From contig JADMKH010000129.1 of NCBI GenBank assembly GCA_018780025.1, forward strand, positions 1-5,386: a DNA stretch of 5,386 bases, read 5' to 3'. The notes beneath the pieces were generated by a model. The model had not been told where the DNA came from. It worked only from the letters and a program-made list of their open reading frames with translations, and made no database searches. Origin of the DNA: Thiobacillus sp. (lineage in GTDB: Bacteria; Pseudomonadota; Gammaproteobacteria; Burkholderiales; Thiobacillaceae). Of the stretch, positions 5,279-5,386 are shown in pieces. The position numbers were made by a program, and so were the translations under genes. Position 1 is the stretch's first letter. Each line of letters opens with the position of its first letter.

Positions 5279-5386
5279 GGCTCTTTCACCGTTATGTGTT
5301 GACCGCATGGATGCCGTAGCCGTAGGTCGGGAAGACTTTCCCGACGCGACGGGCTACGGATAGCGCGTGATTCCAGGGCGTTTGCC
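5279..5386. mobile_element. MITE copy 2, inverted and internally shorter, cut by window end
   Basis: The 23-bp end 5279-5301 is identical to the terminal repeat of copy 1. The following bases match the reverse complement of copy 1 from its right half, so the two copies are in opposite orientation. Differences seen: a 6-bp tandem duplication (GCCGTAGCCGTA around 5313-5324), loss of a segment equal to about 1806-1871 of copy 1 (66 bp), and scattered substitutions near the window end and in the middle. Lining up the last visible bases with copy 1 predicts 29 more bases, for a total near 137 bp. It holds the same GTCGGGAA (5326-5333)/TTCCCGAC (5338-5345) hairpin. Confidence 0.85.

Noticed and set aside
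1736..5386. The three-gene block as a composite transposon
   Set aside because: Copy 1 has its own perfect target duplication on both sides, so it inserted as a single unit; no transposase is present in the block.

Overview
The window looks like part of a surface-polysaccharide or lipid-linked-sugar locus from a GC-rich Gram-negative bacterium. A proteobacterium, perhaps a betaproteobacterium, is my guess from codon style and protein flavour; no marker gene settles it. All five convincing protein genes lie on the + strand and are closely spaced, as in an operon. No RNA gene, CRISPR array or transposase gene is visible.

Layout: (1) 1-1292, the 3' part of a fused HAD-phosphatase/UbiA-type prenyltransferase, whose start is outside the window. 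(2) 1360-1725, a small four-helix SMR/EamA-type membrane protein of the ArnE/ArnF flippase kind, preceded by a possible 15-codon leader ORF. (3) 1744-1940, a 197-bp non-coding element with perfect 23-bp terminal inverted repeats and a perfect 8-bp target duplication (TTGAATAA), i.e. a MITE. It sits exactly on the start region of the next gene. (4) 1941-3077, a GT-B-fold glycosyltransferase. (5) 3112-3939, an AT-rich class I SAM-dependent methyltransferase. (6) 3951-5126, a second GT4-type glycosyltransferase. (7) 5127-5278, no convincing gene; it holds an orphan start with a good ribosome binding site and a 27-codon ORF. (8) 5279-5386, a second, inverted and internally shorter copy of the MITE, cut by the window end.

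How the genes may work together (inference): the HAD-UbiA protein would make and dephosphorylate a polyprenyl-phosphate-linked pentose phosphate, and the SMR protein could move a lipid-linked sugar across the inner membrane. The two glycosyltransferases and the methyltransferase would build and decorate a glycan. The sugar, acceptor and polymer cannot be read from the sequence.

The most interesting structure is the MITE pair. From the target duplication the pre-insertion site can be rebuilt: the glycosyltransferase probably began at a TTG placed 8 bases after an AGGA that overlaps the SMR stop codon. The insertion separated that ribosome binding site from its gene, while the duplicated target recreated the TTG and the element's end supplied new upstream sequence. 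The second notable point is that the methyltransferase forms an AT-rich island between GC-rich glycosyltransferase genes, with a hairpin at its downstream junction.
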